Of a stretch of 64,000 bases of DNA, positions 9,030 to 16,815 are shown piece after piece. The notes beneath the pieces were generated by a model that searched no databases, was not told the DNA's origin, and saw only the letters and a program-made list of their open reading frames with translations. The position numbers and the translations under genes were made by a program. Positions within the stretch are counted from its first letter, which is position 1, and each line of letters opens with the position of its first letter. The stretch is taken from the NCBI GenBank assembly GCA_929200315.1, contig CAKMZB010000009.1:19051-83050 (forward strand), read 5' to 3'. This stretch comes from an uncultured Alphaproteobacteria bacterium (GTDB lineage Bacteria > Pseudomonadota > Alphaproteobacteria > Rhizobiales > Rhizobiaceae).

Positions 9030-9377
9030 CTAGGTCAATTCAATTGTACCTTTCATGTGGGGATGGAACGCACAAAAGTAGTTTGTATCCATTCCTTCGC
9101 TAACGACAACCGATCGGTCGTCGCCCTTAGCGATTTCGCCTGTGTCCCAACCACCTTCTGTGGCTGTCGCAGTGTGAGGTGCCAAATCTTCATTGGTCCA
9201 GCGAATGGTATCATCGACCTTGACGGTAATATGCATCGGATCAAACTTGAAGGATTTGATGACAACATCGTGAGTTTTCGGCTCTGCACTGGAAACATTT
9301 CCACCGGATATGGCCAGGGCAGCGACCGAAGTCACTGCACCAACCAAAACATCTCTGCGGATGATTTTCGACGCCAT
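9030..9377 (-). CDS. Type 1 copper protein (plastocyanin/amicyanin-like cupredoxin), Tat-exported
   Basis: A 115-residue protein with an N-terminal twin-arginine-like leader (IIRRDVLVGAV then a hydrophobic stretch to about residue 25), indicating export to the periplasm. The mature domain is a small cupredoxin. Copper ligands are visible as His68 (APHTATA) and Cys102, His105 and Met108 (FCAFHPHM), the complete type 1 set with short amicyanin-like loop spacing. It probably carries electrons. Its partner is unknown. The start overlaps the stop of the DUF4142 gene by one base (TAATG), so the two are translationally coupled. Base composition is AT-richer than the flanking chromosome. Confidence 0.88.
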   Translation of the reverse strand: MASKIIRRDVLVGAVTSVAALAISGGNVSSAEPKTHDVVIKSFKFDPMHITVKVDDTIRWTNEDLAPHTATATEGGWDTGEIAKGDDRSVVVSEGMDTNYFCAFHPHMKGTIELT

Positions 9378-9901
9378 TAGTTGAGTGCCTTGACCATCAT
9401 TTCAGCATGGCCCTCGTGCACTTTGAAGATTTTCAAGCCTTCTTCGAACAGTGCTTTAACCTCGGCGTTCTCGATGTTCGGAATGAAGACATCTCCGACT
9501 AAAGCGTTGACCGCTCTGTGGTATGCGAGTTCGTTTTCGGCGTAAGCCCTGTCAAAACCAGCACCATTGAGCGCACTAAACTTCGCGATAATCGCATCGC
9601 CATCTAGGTTGAGTTTCTGGCTCAGAAAATTGTCCTTGGCTTCGGCACCGAGCTTCTTCAGCAAAGCCAAAGCCTGCTCATTGACCGCTTCATGATCGCG
9701 GATCATCGTTTTCGCGAATTTATGGACCTCAGGATTTTTCGATTTCGCAAGAGCCAGATGCGCGTAGCGAATGTCAAGATTATCAGCAGTGTAAGCAACG
9801 TGCGCGATTTCCACATCGCTCAATTCGGCGGGGTCGTTGGCAAAGGCGTGTGTTGAAAACAACACGCCTGCAATGGCAAGCCCAGTCAGAAACTTTTTCA
9901 T
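9377..9901 (-). CDS. DUF4142 family exported protein
   Basis: A 174-residue protein from the ATG at 9901. A longer frame to 10228 runs antisense into araC and is rejected. Residues 1-23 form a Sec-type signal peptide ending AFA-ND. The mature part is an alpha-helical DUF4142 domain, related to ferritin-like four-helix bundles, with RYAHLALAKSKNPEVHKFAKTMI and a C-terminal HEGHAEMMVKAL. Members often sit near stress or redox genes, but no biochemical activity is established. It is the first gene of a two-gene unit with the cupredoxin, transcribed away from araC. The repeated motif at 9960-9997 lies about 60-95 bp upstream of its start. Confidence 0.85.
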   Translation of the reverse strand: MKKFLTGLAIAGVLFSTHAFANDPAELSDVEIAHVAYTADNLDIRYAHLALAKSKNPEVHKFAKTMIRDHEAVNEQALALLKKLGAEAKDNFLSQKLNLDGDAIIAKFSALNGAGFDRAYAENELAYHRAVNALVGDVFIPNIENAEVKALFEEGLKIFKVHEGHAEMMVKALN

Positions 9902-9959
9902 AATATACTCCAGTTTTGATTTCTGCCTCTCATGGATACAACCGGATTGAGTCGTCAAA

Positions 9960-9997
9960 TATGTCAGATCATGCGGATTATTATGCAGATCGTTCAA
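9960..9997 (-). promoter_or_regulatory. Probable AraC-family operator upstream of the DUF4142-cupredoxin unit
   Basis: On the minus strand the segment begins TTGAACGATCTGCATA (9997-9982). It contains two direct half-sites, GATCTGCATA and GATCTGACATA, whose starts are exactly 21 bp apart. The same arrangement occurs at 10990-11027 in front of the membrane-protein gene. Two direct repeats separated by two helical turns are typical of AraC-family sites. That the regulator at 10037 binds here is inference. Confidence 0.6.
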
Positions 9998-10036
9998 AAC
10001 TCTGTACAAAGACAGATATCTGTATATTTTTAGTGC

Positions 10037-10993
10037 ATGCTTGATCTTCTCAGTGACATACTCACCAACCTTTCCATGCGCGGAACACTCTATTTCCGTA
10101 CCTCTCTGACCACTCCATGGGGAATTGAGGTGCCGCCATTTGAAAATGTCGCCCGTTTCCATTTTGCCCATCGCGGCAGTTGTCTGATTGAAGTCGAAGG
10201 TAACGAAAAGCCGGTGGCATTGGCGCAAGGCGACTTACTCATCATCCCACACGGGGCTTCGCACAAACTTTATTGCGCACCAGAAACAAGGAATGATGTT
10301 CTACCGCTTGATACGGTCATCGAACGATCCGGCTTCACTGGGACCGGAGTCTTAGTTTATGGAGGCGACGAAGATGATCGTGACACTCAGCTCATCTGTG
10401 GTCACTTCTCGTTCGAGCCAAATGCAAAACATGTCCTGATGGAGCGGTTGCCCCCTTTTATCCATCTTAAAAATTATGGAGAGACCGCAGGTAAGTGGAT
10501 GGAGGCGACACTGCGTGTTATTGGCGATGAAGCCGGTGGGCAGCGAATGGGTGGTGATCTGATTGCTCTTAAAATGTCCGAGGCCATTCTAGCACAAGCC
10601 ATTCGCAGTTTCATTGAGAGCAATGAGGCTCCGGAATGGGGGTTGGGTGCGTTCTCAGATCACAATCTGAGGTGGGCTCTTGATGCCTTTCACAAAGCAC
10701 CAAACCAGAATTGGACAGTCGAAACTCTGGCTCACGCAGCAGGAATGTCGCGCACCAGCTTTGCGGTATTGTTTCAGAAGAAGATGTCGATGACTCCTAT
10801 TGAGTATGTCACCGCTTGGCGCATCGAAATCGCTAAGAAGTTGCTCATGGTTCCAAAGAACACGCTAACTGATGCAGCTGAAGCCGCAGGCTATGCATCC
10901 GATTCAGCTTTTGCTCGTGTGTTCAAAAAAGGGACAGGTATGACACCGGCTGGTTTCAGGAAGTCAGCAATTGCGGCTCATTCGGAAACTTGA
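10037..10993 (+). CDS. AraC-family transcriptional regulator with N-terminal cupin domain
   Basis: A 318-residue regulator. The N-terminal half, up to about residue 195, is a cupin-type sensor of the kind common in AraC/CupinA regulators (RFHFAHRGSCLIEVEGNE and ALAQGDLLIIPHGASHKL). Residues from about 210 carry the double helix-turn-helix: first helix pair WTVETLAHAAGMSRTSFAVLF, second LTDAAEAAGYASDSAFARVF followed by GMTPAGFR. It lies between the divergent DUF4142-cupredoxin genes and the co-directional membrane-protein gene. Both neighbours carry matching 21-bp-spaced repeats upstream, making it their likely regulator. Signal unknown. A 12-bp palindrome ACAGATATCTGT at 10012-10023, just upstream of its start, may be an autoregulatory site. 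Confidence 0.92.
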   Translation: MLDLLSDILTNLSMRGTLYFRTSLTTPWGIEVPPFENVARFHFAHRGSCLIEVEGNEKPVALAQGDLLIIPHGASHKLYCAPETRNDVLPLDTVIERSGFTGTGVLVYGGDEDDRDTQLICGHFSFEPNAKHVLMERLPPFIHLKNYGETAGKWMEATLRVIGDEAGGQRMGGDLIALKMSEAILAQAIRSFIESNEAPEWGLGAFSDHNLRWALDAFHKAPNQNWTVETLAHAAGMSRTSFAVLFQKKMSMTPIEYVTAWRIEIAKKLLMVPKNTLTDAAEAAGYASDSAFARVFKKGTGMTPAGFRKSAIAAHSET

Positions 10994-11027
10994 ACGATCT
11001 GCATATTATTGAGAACGTTTGCGCATA
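10990..11027 (+). promoter_or_regulatory. Probable AraC-family operator upstream of the small membrane-protein gene
   Basis: It begins TTGAACGATCTGCATA (10990-11005), identical over 16 bp to the reverse complement of 9982-9997. Two direct half-sites start at 10996 (GATCTGCATA) and 11017 (GTTTGCGCATA), again 21 bp apart. The motif overlaps the araC stop codon and lies about 75-110 bp before the ATG at 11101, a distance similar to that at the other target. Confidence 0.6.
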
Positions 11028-11100
11028 GTTTGCACGACAACCATTACATATTTCTCTCCTATCGGTGCAAGACAGCACAATTAAAAAAGGAAGAGAAATC

Positions 11101-11469
11101 ATGTTTCCACGTTTCATCACCAAGTCACTTCACGCCTACCTCGATTATCCAGTTGCACTCGGTCTCATGGCGATGCCGTTCTTGTTTGGTCTCGGTGAAG
11201 GTAATATTTTGGCGTTCTGGTTGTCGGTCGCTACAGGTGTGGCTGCGCTTTTGTTGACGGTACTCACAGACCACCATCTCGGTATCTTCCGAGTATTGCC
11301 CTATAGTTTTCACCTTGCTGTAGACGGCCTTGTTGGTATCGCCTTTGTTGTCGCGCCGTTCGCGTTGAGTTCTACGGGAATTGAATTTTGGTACTACATG
11401 GTGCTTGGCTTCACCGTACTTGGAGTTGTTGGTTTGCATCAGCCAGAAAACAATGTTGCTACGGCATAA
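11101..11469 (+). CDS. Small integral membrane protein, SPW-repeat-like
   Basis: A 122-residue protein. The ATG at 11101 follows a good GGAAGAG ribosome-binding site; an earlier in-frame start at 11065 would include it. Four hydrophobic segments are evident, roughly residues 12-30, 34-54, 64-86 and 90-110. The pattern and sequence (YLDYPVALGLMAMPFLFGLG, HLAVDGLVGIAFVVAPFAL) resemble the SPW-type membrane proteins of unknown function. It is probably controlled with the DUF4142-cupredoxin pair by the AraC regulator, because its promoter region carries the same repeated motif. A ten-pair hairpin at 11490-11514 may end its transcript. Confidence 0.75.
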   Translation: MFPRFITKSLHAYLDYPVALGLMAMPFLFGLGEGNILAFWLSVATGVAALLLTVLTDHHLGIFRVLPYSFHLAVDGLVGIAFVVAPFALSSTGIEFWYYMVLGFTVLGVVGLHQPENNVATA

Positions 11470-11489
11470 AGCAAACATCTCGATGCTAC

Positions 11490-11514
11490 TGGGCTGCAGT
11501 TGTTCTGTAGCCCA
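11490..11514 (+). terminator. Hairpin after the membrane-protein gene, possible terminator
   Basis: TGGGCTGCAG and CTGTAGCCCA form a ten-pair stem (one G-U) with a TTGTT loop, 20 bp after the stop codon. There is no strong T-run behind it, so it may be only an mRNA-end stabiliser. Confidence 0.45.
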
Positions 11515-11600
11515 AGGCTCTTGCGGTCATTCAATGACAAACATTGCAAATGTAGATCATGTTGACAAACTGGATTCCCAAGTCACCTCAGATCTGATTG

Positions 11601-11626
11601 AAGATAGCTTTTGAGGAAGCTATCTT
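11601..11626. repeat. Perfect 10-bp inverted repeat near the IS relic start
   Basis: AAGATAGCTT and AAGCTATCTT are separated by TTGAGG, 14 bp before the putative transposase start at 11640. It may be a remnant of the IS left end or a hairpin that limits read-through into the transposase. Confidence 0.5.
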
Positions 11627-11639
11627 GGTTCGCTTATTG

Positions 11640-11790
11640 ATGGAAAACGCTAAATGGGCGTTCTTTGAACCGTTTCTCCTGGCCGTTCGTGGTTGTGGCG
11701 GTCGTCCTGCATCAGATCATCGCCTTGTATTGGATGCCGTTTTTTGGATCGCTCGCGCTGGGTCGCCATAGCGCGATTTACCCGAAGAGG
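11640..11790 (+). pseudogene. IS5-family transposase relic, N-terminal fragment
   Basis: From the ATG at 11640 the frame encodes MENAKWAFFEPFLLAVRG, then GGRPASDHRLVLDAVFWIAR and AGSP, a TAG where the family has Trp, then RDLPEEVG. This is the N-terminal domain of the same transposase type whose remaining part is at 8612-9000. The fragment stops at about the residue where the other begins. From about 11790 to the end of the ggt gene at 11901 I recognise nothing. The rest of the gene-free stretch from 11470 holds only the hairpin and inverted repeat listed separately. Confidence 0.75.
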
Positions 11791-11900
11791 TTGGTTTGTA
11801 GAAATTAGTGGGGCACATCCCGATGACCCAATGGCGCAAGTTCCATGGCAACTTTCTAGATTCTCGGGACAAGTCCGAGAATGCTGCGGTATTGGCGAAT

Positions 11901-13490
11901 TCAATACCCGATCGCACACCCATCCTTCCGCGGATCGCTCCCGCCGACCAGCACTCCGGTCCGCCAGTCAATTCCGATCGCCTGGCTCCCGCCAATTGGC
12001 CGTGTCGCCCGTGCGATGTCGTGACCTTTCGCCCGCAGCGCCCCAACAACCTCATCGGGCACAGCACCCTCAATCTCCACCGCGCCGGTAAACGGATCGA
12101 CCATCCACCTTGGTGCATCCTGGGCTTCTTGCACGTCCAGCCCATAGCCGAGCACCCGTGTCAGGAACTGCATGTGGCCCATGGCCTGGTATTCGCCGCC
12201 CATCACGCCAAAGCTCATGGTGGCGCGCCCGTCGCGGCTCAACATGCCTGGGATGATCGTGTGGAGCGGGCGTTTGCCCGGGGCGATGCAGTTGGGGTGG
12301 CCCTCCTCCAGCACGAAACCTTCGCCACGGTTGGTGAACACGATGCCGGATTCCGGCGTCGTGATGCCGCTGCCCCAACCCCAGAACAGCGTGTTGATGA
12401 ACGACGCGACGTTGCGGTCCTTATCCACCACCGAGATATAAACCGTGTCGCGGTGCGGCTTGAGGGTCACCGCATTGGAAACCGCGCGCGCCTCGTCCAT
12501 GGAAATGTCGTCGAACAGCGCCTTGGCATAATCAGCTGAGAGCAAGGCTTCCACCGGAACAGCGTCCTTGGAGGCGTCGCCCAGATACAGACTGCGTGCA
12601 GCATAAGCACGGCGGCAGGCCTCCAGCTCCAGGTGAATGCGCTCTACCGAAAGCATCTCCATGTCCGGTGCGTGTTTCATCATGTTCATGAGCAGGAGTG
12701 CGATCACCCCCTGCCCGGCGGGCGGGCATTCGTGGATTGCCTGGCCAGCAAAACCTGTCGTGATGGTCGTCACGTAATTGCCGGCGGCGGCAGCAAAGTC
12801 CTCCATCGTGTGGAGGCCACCCTTGGCCTGAAGTGTCTCCACCATCTCCCTTGCCAGATCGCCCTTGTAGAACGCATCGCGCCCCTCGCGACCGACCTGC
12901 TCTAGCGCCGCGCCGTAGCCCAGCAGCCGGTGGATCGCGCCGACTTCTGGCACAGTGCCACCCGGCAGGAAGATGCGCGCGAGGTTTTCATCTGAGCGCA
13001 AGTGCGCCTCATTCGCTGTCCAATCCAACTGAACGCGCGGAGAAAGCGGGAAACCGCCCTTGGCGTAACCCACCGCCGGTTGCAGCAATTCGGCAAGGTC
13101 CATACGCCCGTGGTCTGTGTTCAGCCGCGCCCAGGCGTCCACCGCGCCGGGAACGATCACACTATGGGGTGACGTGCGGGTGAGCTCCTCCACACCCTCC
13201 GCCTTCAGTCGTTCCAGCGTTGCGGCGGCGGGAGCACGACCGGAGCCATCATAGGCAATGATGTCGCCGGTGCCCTGCTTGCAATAGAGCGCGAAGCAGT
13301 CGCCACCGATGCCGGTCGAGCCTGGTTCCACCACGCATTGCACGGCGCAGGCAGCAATGGCTGCGTCCATGGCGTTGCCGCCAGCCTTCAACACTTCAAT
13401 AGCGGTCTGGCTGGCGAGGGGGTGGGAGGTCGCGGCCATGCCACCTGTGGCGTAGACGGGGGAGCGGCCGGGGTGTTGGAAGTCTCGCAT
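11901..13490 (-). CDS. ggt: Gamma-glutamyltransferase-like Ntn hydrolase
   Basis: A 529-residue protein started at the ATG at 13490. An extension to 13568 would run through the intergenic region and is rejected. GGT proenzymes self-cleave and transfer or hydrolyse gamma-glutamyl groups, for example from glutathione. Seen here: the N-terminal block MAATSHPLASQTAIEVLKAG and GGNAMDAAIAA, then STGIGGDCFALY. The autoprocessing Thr is probably in RDTVYISVVDKD, followed by NTLFWGWGSGITTPESGI. No signal peptide is evident, so this is probably a cytoplasmic YwrD-type member rather than the periplasmic enzyme. It is divergent from the HisD-like gene across 92 bp. Confidence 0.88.
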   Translation of the reverse strand: MRDFQHPGRSPVYATGGMAATSHPLASQTAIEVLKAGGNAMDAAIAACAVQCVVEPGSTGIGGDCFALYCKQGTGDIIAYDGSGRAPAAATLERLKAEGVEELTRTSPHSVIVPGAVDAWARLNTDHGRMDLAELLQPAVGYAKGGFPLSPRVQLDWTANEAHLRSDENLARIFLPGGTVPEVGAIHRLLGYGAALEQVGREGRDAFYKGDLAREMVETLQAKGGLHTMEDFAAAAGNYVTTITTGFAGQAIHECPPAGQGVIALLLMNMMKHAPDMEMLSVERIHLELEACRRAYAARSLYLGDASKDAVPVEALLSADYAKALFDDISMDEARAVSNAVTLKPHRDTVYISVVDKDRNVASFINTLFWGWGSGITTPESGIVFTNRGEGFVLEEGHPNCIAPGKRPLHTIIPGMLSRDGRATMSFGVMGGEYQAMGHMQFLTRVLGYGLDVQEAQDAPRWMVDPFTGAVEIEGAVPDEVVGALRAKGHDIARATRPIGGSQAIGIDWRTGVLVGGSDPRKDGCAIGY

Positions 13491-13582
13491 TGTGCGGTCT
13501 CGGAAGATCAGTTGCGGGCCTTGTAGCAACGGCGCGGACTTGGTGTAAGGCAGAAGCACCTTCCTCAACGTCTGACCGCACT

Positions 13583-14908
13583 ATGACCGTCGCTCTCCAT
13601 GACCTTACCCGCCTCACCGACGCCGAACGCGCTACGCTGCTCGCCCGCGCCGAGGATGATCTTGGCCCGTTCATCGAGAAAGTCATGCCGATCATCGCTG
13701 CGGTTCGGGAGCGGGGGGATGAGGCTCTGGTGGAATTTGCCAAGCGCTTCGATGGTGCAGATGTGCGTGGCGATGATCTAAAAGTCTCCGATGCCGCCTT
13801 CGATGCGGCCTACAACGCGCTGGATGATGAATTCATCGAAGTGTTGCGCTACGCCGCCGACAACATCCGCCGGTTCCACGAGCGGCAGATGCCCGATGAG
13901 ATGCGCTGGGCGATGGAAATTCGTCCCGGTGCCAATGTGGGCGAGCGCTTCACACCGCTTGATTCCGTCGCCTGCTATTCGCCACGCGGCAAGGGATCGT
14001 TCCCCTCCGTCACGTTGATGAGTGTCATCCCCGCCGTAGTGGCCGGGGTGCGGGAAATCGCCGTGCTGACACCGCCATTGGCGAATGGGTCCGTGGACCC
14101 GGCAACGCTGGTGGCAGCGGACATTGCCGGGTGCCGCAATGTCTATAAGGCTGGCGGCGCGCAGGCCGTGGCGGCAGTGGCCTATGGGACGCAAACGATC
14201 CCACGTTGCTCCAAGATCGAGGGGCCGGGCTCGCCGTTCCTCGCCGCAGCAAAGGTCGCCCTCGCCTCTCGCATCGATCCCGGCATGCCAGCCGGACCGA
14301 GCGAGGCCATCGTCTTTGCCGACGCCACCGCCAATGCTGAAGTCGCTGCACTCGACACGATAATTGAGAGTGAACACGGGGACGATTCAAGCGTCTTTCT
14401 GGTGACCACCTCACGGGAGATCGCAGACGCTGCGCGTGCGGCAATCCCCGGCTTCTGGGCAGATATGAGCGAGGAGCGCGCAGGCTATTCGCGCGCGGTT
14501 CTGAGCGGCATGTCAGGCGGCGTGGTGCTCGCTGCAGATGAGTTGCAGGCCTATGCCTTCATCAACGATTACGCGCCGGAGCACCTGCAAATCCTCTCCA
14601 CCGACCCGGAGCGGCATGTCGACCATATCCGCAATGCAGCGGAAATCCTCCTCGGCCATGACACACCCGGCTCCATTGCCAATTACATGATGGGTCCCAA
14701 CTGCGTGTTGCCGACCTCAGGCGCCGCCAAAACCCGCTCGCCGCTTGGCGTGATGAACTTTCTGAAAGCCTGTTCCATTGGATCACTGGACCGCACGGCG
14801 CTGCAAGAGATGGGTCCGAAAACGGAAATCTTTGCAACCTATGAAGGCTTCGACGCCCATGCCGCAGCGGTAGGTGAAAAGCGCAAAAAAGCGATGGGGA
14901 ACGGCTAA
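13583..14908 (+). CDS. HisD-family dehydrogenase with altered metal-site residues (probably not histidinol dehydrogenase)
   Basis: A 441-residue protein of the histidinol dehydrogenase superfamily. The fold motifs are present: GPGSPFLAAAKVAL, MPAGPSEAIVFAD, and the catalytic Glu-His pair in DYAPEHLQI (residues 333-334). Positions that bind zinc or histidinol in true HisD differ. The QAEH motif is ESEH (residues 262-265), the GDY aspartate is replaced in IANYM (Asn367), and GPNH is GPNC (Cys374). The C-terminal His in DAHAAA is kept. Related HisD-like enzymes such as sulfopropanediol dehydrogenase oxidise other alcohols, so I infer an NAD-dependent alcohol dehydrogenase. No his operon is nearby. 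It overlaps the convergent MFS gene by 4 bp. Confidence 0.8.
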   Translation: MTVALHDLTRLTDAERATLLARAEDDLGPFIEKVMPIIAAVRERGDEALVEFAKRFDGADVRGDDLKVSDAAFDAAYNALDDEFIEVLRYAADNIRRFHERQMPDEMRWAMEIRPGANVGERFTPLDSVACYSPRGKGSFPSVTLMSVIPAVVAGVREIAVLTPPLANGSVDPATLVAADIAGCRNVYKAGGAQAVAAVAYGTQTIPRCSKIEGPGSPFLAAAKVALASRIDPGMPAGPSEAIVFADATANAEVAALDTIIESEHGDDSSVFLVTTSREIADAARAAIPGFWADMSEERAGYSRAVLSGMSGGVVLAADELQAYAFINDYAPEHLQILSTDPERHVDHIRNAAEILLGHDTPGSIANYMMGPNCVLPTSGAAKTRSPLGVMNFLKACSIGSLDRTALQEMGPKTEIFATYEGFDAHAAAVGEKRKKAMGNG

Positions 14909-16068
14909 GCGTTTCGCCGCCGCGTTGACAGCCAAAAGTGCAACGCCAACCCGCCGATATAGGCGGTGACGGCAAAAAACGTCAGGCCCCAGATACCCGT
15001 CATGGCGGTGACGAGCAGCAGCAAAGGTGTGCCGATCGTGTTGCCAAGGTTACCCATCTGCGCCAGCGCGCCGTTGGCGCGGGCTTGCGCTTCGCCCGCC
15101 TCATTCAATTCCGGAATCGCCGCAAAGCTTCCACCCTGCACCAGGCCAAGGCAGGCGAAGAGGAGGATTGCGAGCCAGGTTTCGCCGGTCGCAGAGAAGG
15201 CGGCAATGACCAGCGCTGATGAGAAAAAGCCCGCCATCACGGCCTGCACGGCGGTTGCAAAACGCAACACGACAAAACCGGTAAACAGCGCGCCCAACAT
15301 CCCGGAAAGCGCCATGCCGGAGACGGCAAAGGCGCGTTCCCCTTCGGGTACATAGGCCGGGATGACGGTGATGAGAGAGACGAAAGTGAGCGTGTAAAAC
15401 AACCAGCCCACAGCAGGTGCGGCGACAAAGGGGGAGGCATAAGCCGCGGCGTGTTCGCGGGCAATGAAGGGCAGAGTTAGCTTTGCCTGCCCCGCATCCG
15501 GCGCATCCTTGGGCAACAACACAGCGAGCAGTAAACCAACCGCCACCATCACAGCGCCATGGCCCACAAAGAGCGCACCGATGCCGTAATCTTGCACCAG
15601 CGGCAAACCAATGAAGGCGGTAATAGCGAAGGCTACACCGAAGAACGTGCTCCAAAGGGTCATCACCAGCCCTCGCAGAGGCGGCGGGCTGATCTGCCCC
15701 ATCAGGGTCGGCGCAGCAACCACGATGATGAGGTGGGAGACACCTTCAAAAACCCGGCTCGCCAGCATTGGCAGGAAGTCCGGCAGCGTCGCCTGTGCGA
15801 AGGACAGTGTAGCAGCCAGAGCAACCGCAGACAGCAAAAGCCGTCTCGGGCCGAGGGTCGCCACGAGCAGCCCTGCAAAAAGACCAAAGACGATGCCGAC
15901 GAAGGACAGGAGAGAGACGAGAAAACCAAGCGCGCTCCCCGCCTGCGGATAGAGCGCAGCCAGGCTGACAAAGACGACCGAAATTTTGGCAAATTGCGCC
16001 GCTGCCATCATGCCAGTCACATAAAGAGTGATAAGCAAAGCGATTGTGCGGAACGGGGAGAGCGTCAT
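14905..16068 (-). CDS. MFS transporter
   Basis: A 387-residue membrane protein with about 12 hydrophobic segments arranged as two six-helix halves joined by a hydrophilic stretch near residues 200-215. LLVATLGPRRLLLSAVAL after helix 2 resembles the MFS loop 2-3 motif, and SRVFEGVSHLIIV matches the helix 4 arginine region. The substrate cannot be told from sequence. It converges with the HisD-like gene with a 4-bp overlap. It could carry that enzyme's substrate, but their opposite orientation makes this only a suggestion. The ATG at 16068 follows a GGGGAG site. Confidence 0.88.
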   Translation of the reverse strand: MTLSPFRTIALLITLYVTGMMAAAQFAKISVVFVSLAALYPQAGSALGFLVSLLSFVGIVFGLFAGLLVATLGPRRLLLSAVALAATLSFAQATLPDFLPMLASRVFEGVSHLIIVVAAPTLMGQISPPPLRGLVMTLWSTFFGVAFAITAFIGLPLVQDYGIGALFVGHGAVMVAVGLLLAVLLPKDAPDAGQAKLTLPFIAREHAAAYASPFVAAPAVGWLFYTLTFVSLITVIPAYVPEGERAFAVSGMALSGMLGALFTGFVVLRFATAVQAVMAGFFSSALVIAAFSATGETWLAILLFACLGLVQGGSFAAIPELNEAGEAQARANGALAQMGNLGNTIGTPLLLLVTAMTGIWGLTFFAVTAYIGGLALHFWLSTRRRNA

Positions 16069-16111
16069 GGCTCTCTCGTGTCAGCGTTGCGCGTGAGTCG
16101 CAAGAGCAAGC

Positions 16112-16813
16112 CTAGTCGGCAACGTCCAGTGCATAACCTGCGCCGCGCACAGTGCGAATGAGATCATCGGCACCGCCGGAATTCAGCACCTTGCGCAACC
16201 GCCCCACATGCACATCCACTGTGCGCTGGTCGACATCACCATCCCGGCCCCAGACACGATCCATCAGCATGTCACGGCTCCACACGCGTTTGGGGCGTTC
16301 CATGAAGACAGTGAGCAGACGGAATTCCGTCGGCCCCATACGCAGCGGGCGGCCGGCGCGTGTAGCACGGTGCTCGGTGGTGTCGACCGTGACATCGGCA
16401 AATTTGAGCGTCGCGCCGGTGGCGGCGGGGCGGGAAATGCGAAGCCTTGCGCGGATGCGGGCGATGAGTTCACCGACGCTGTAGGGTTTGACGACGTAAT
16501 CATCAGCCCCGGTCTCAAGACCCCGCACACGGTCCGCCTCCTCGCCACGGGCGGTGAGCATGATGACGGGGATCTCGCGTGTCTCCTCGCCCTGTTTCAG
16601 CTGACGACACACTTCGATCCCGGATGTGGAAGGCAGCATCCAGTCAAGCAGGATCGCATCCGGCCCCTCTTCCTGCGCCAGCAGCAAAGCCTCATCACCA
16701 TCCTCGGCAGTGGAGACGGTGAAGCCCTCTTTCTCCAGATTGTAGCGCAGCAACTCCATCTGAGCGATCTCGTCTTCGACCACCAGCAGATGAGCACTGT
16801 CGACACCGGCCAT
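16112..16813 (-). CDS. phoB: Phosphate regulon response regulator PhoB
   Basis: A 233-residue OmpR-class regulator. The receiver domain spans residues 1-125 with the acidic pair in VVEDE, the phosphorylated Asp57 (LLDWMLP), Thr in MLTARG and Lys109 (VVKPYS). The winged-helix DNA-binding domain follows from about 135 with GPTEFRLLTVFMERP and the recognition-helix segment RTVDVHVGRLRKVL. It activates Pho genes under phosphate limitation after phosphorylation by PhoR. It is the last gene of the phoR-pstSCAB-phoU-phoB block, 2 bp after phoU. The order is typical of Rhizobiales. Confidence 0.96.
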   Translation of the reverse strand: MAGVDSAHLLVVEDEIAQMELLRYNLEKEGFTVSTAEDGDEALLLAQEEGPDAILLDWMLPSTSGIEVCRQLKQGEETREIPVIMLTARGEEADRVRGLETGADDYVVKPYSVGELIARIRARLRISRPAATGATLKFADVTVDTTEHRATRAGRPLRMGPTEFRLLTVFMERPKRVWSRDMLMDRVWGRDGDVDQRTVDVHVGRLRKVLNSGGADDLIRTVRGAGYALDVAD

Positions 16814-16815
16814 GG

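Noticed and set aside
11650..11919. An 89-residue minus-strand frame in the gap before ggt
   Set aside because: It is antisense to the recognised transposase N-terminal relic and overlaps the ggt end; no family features.
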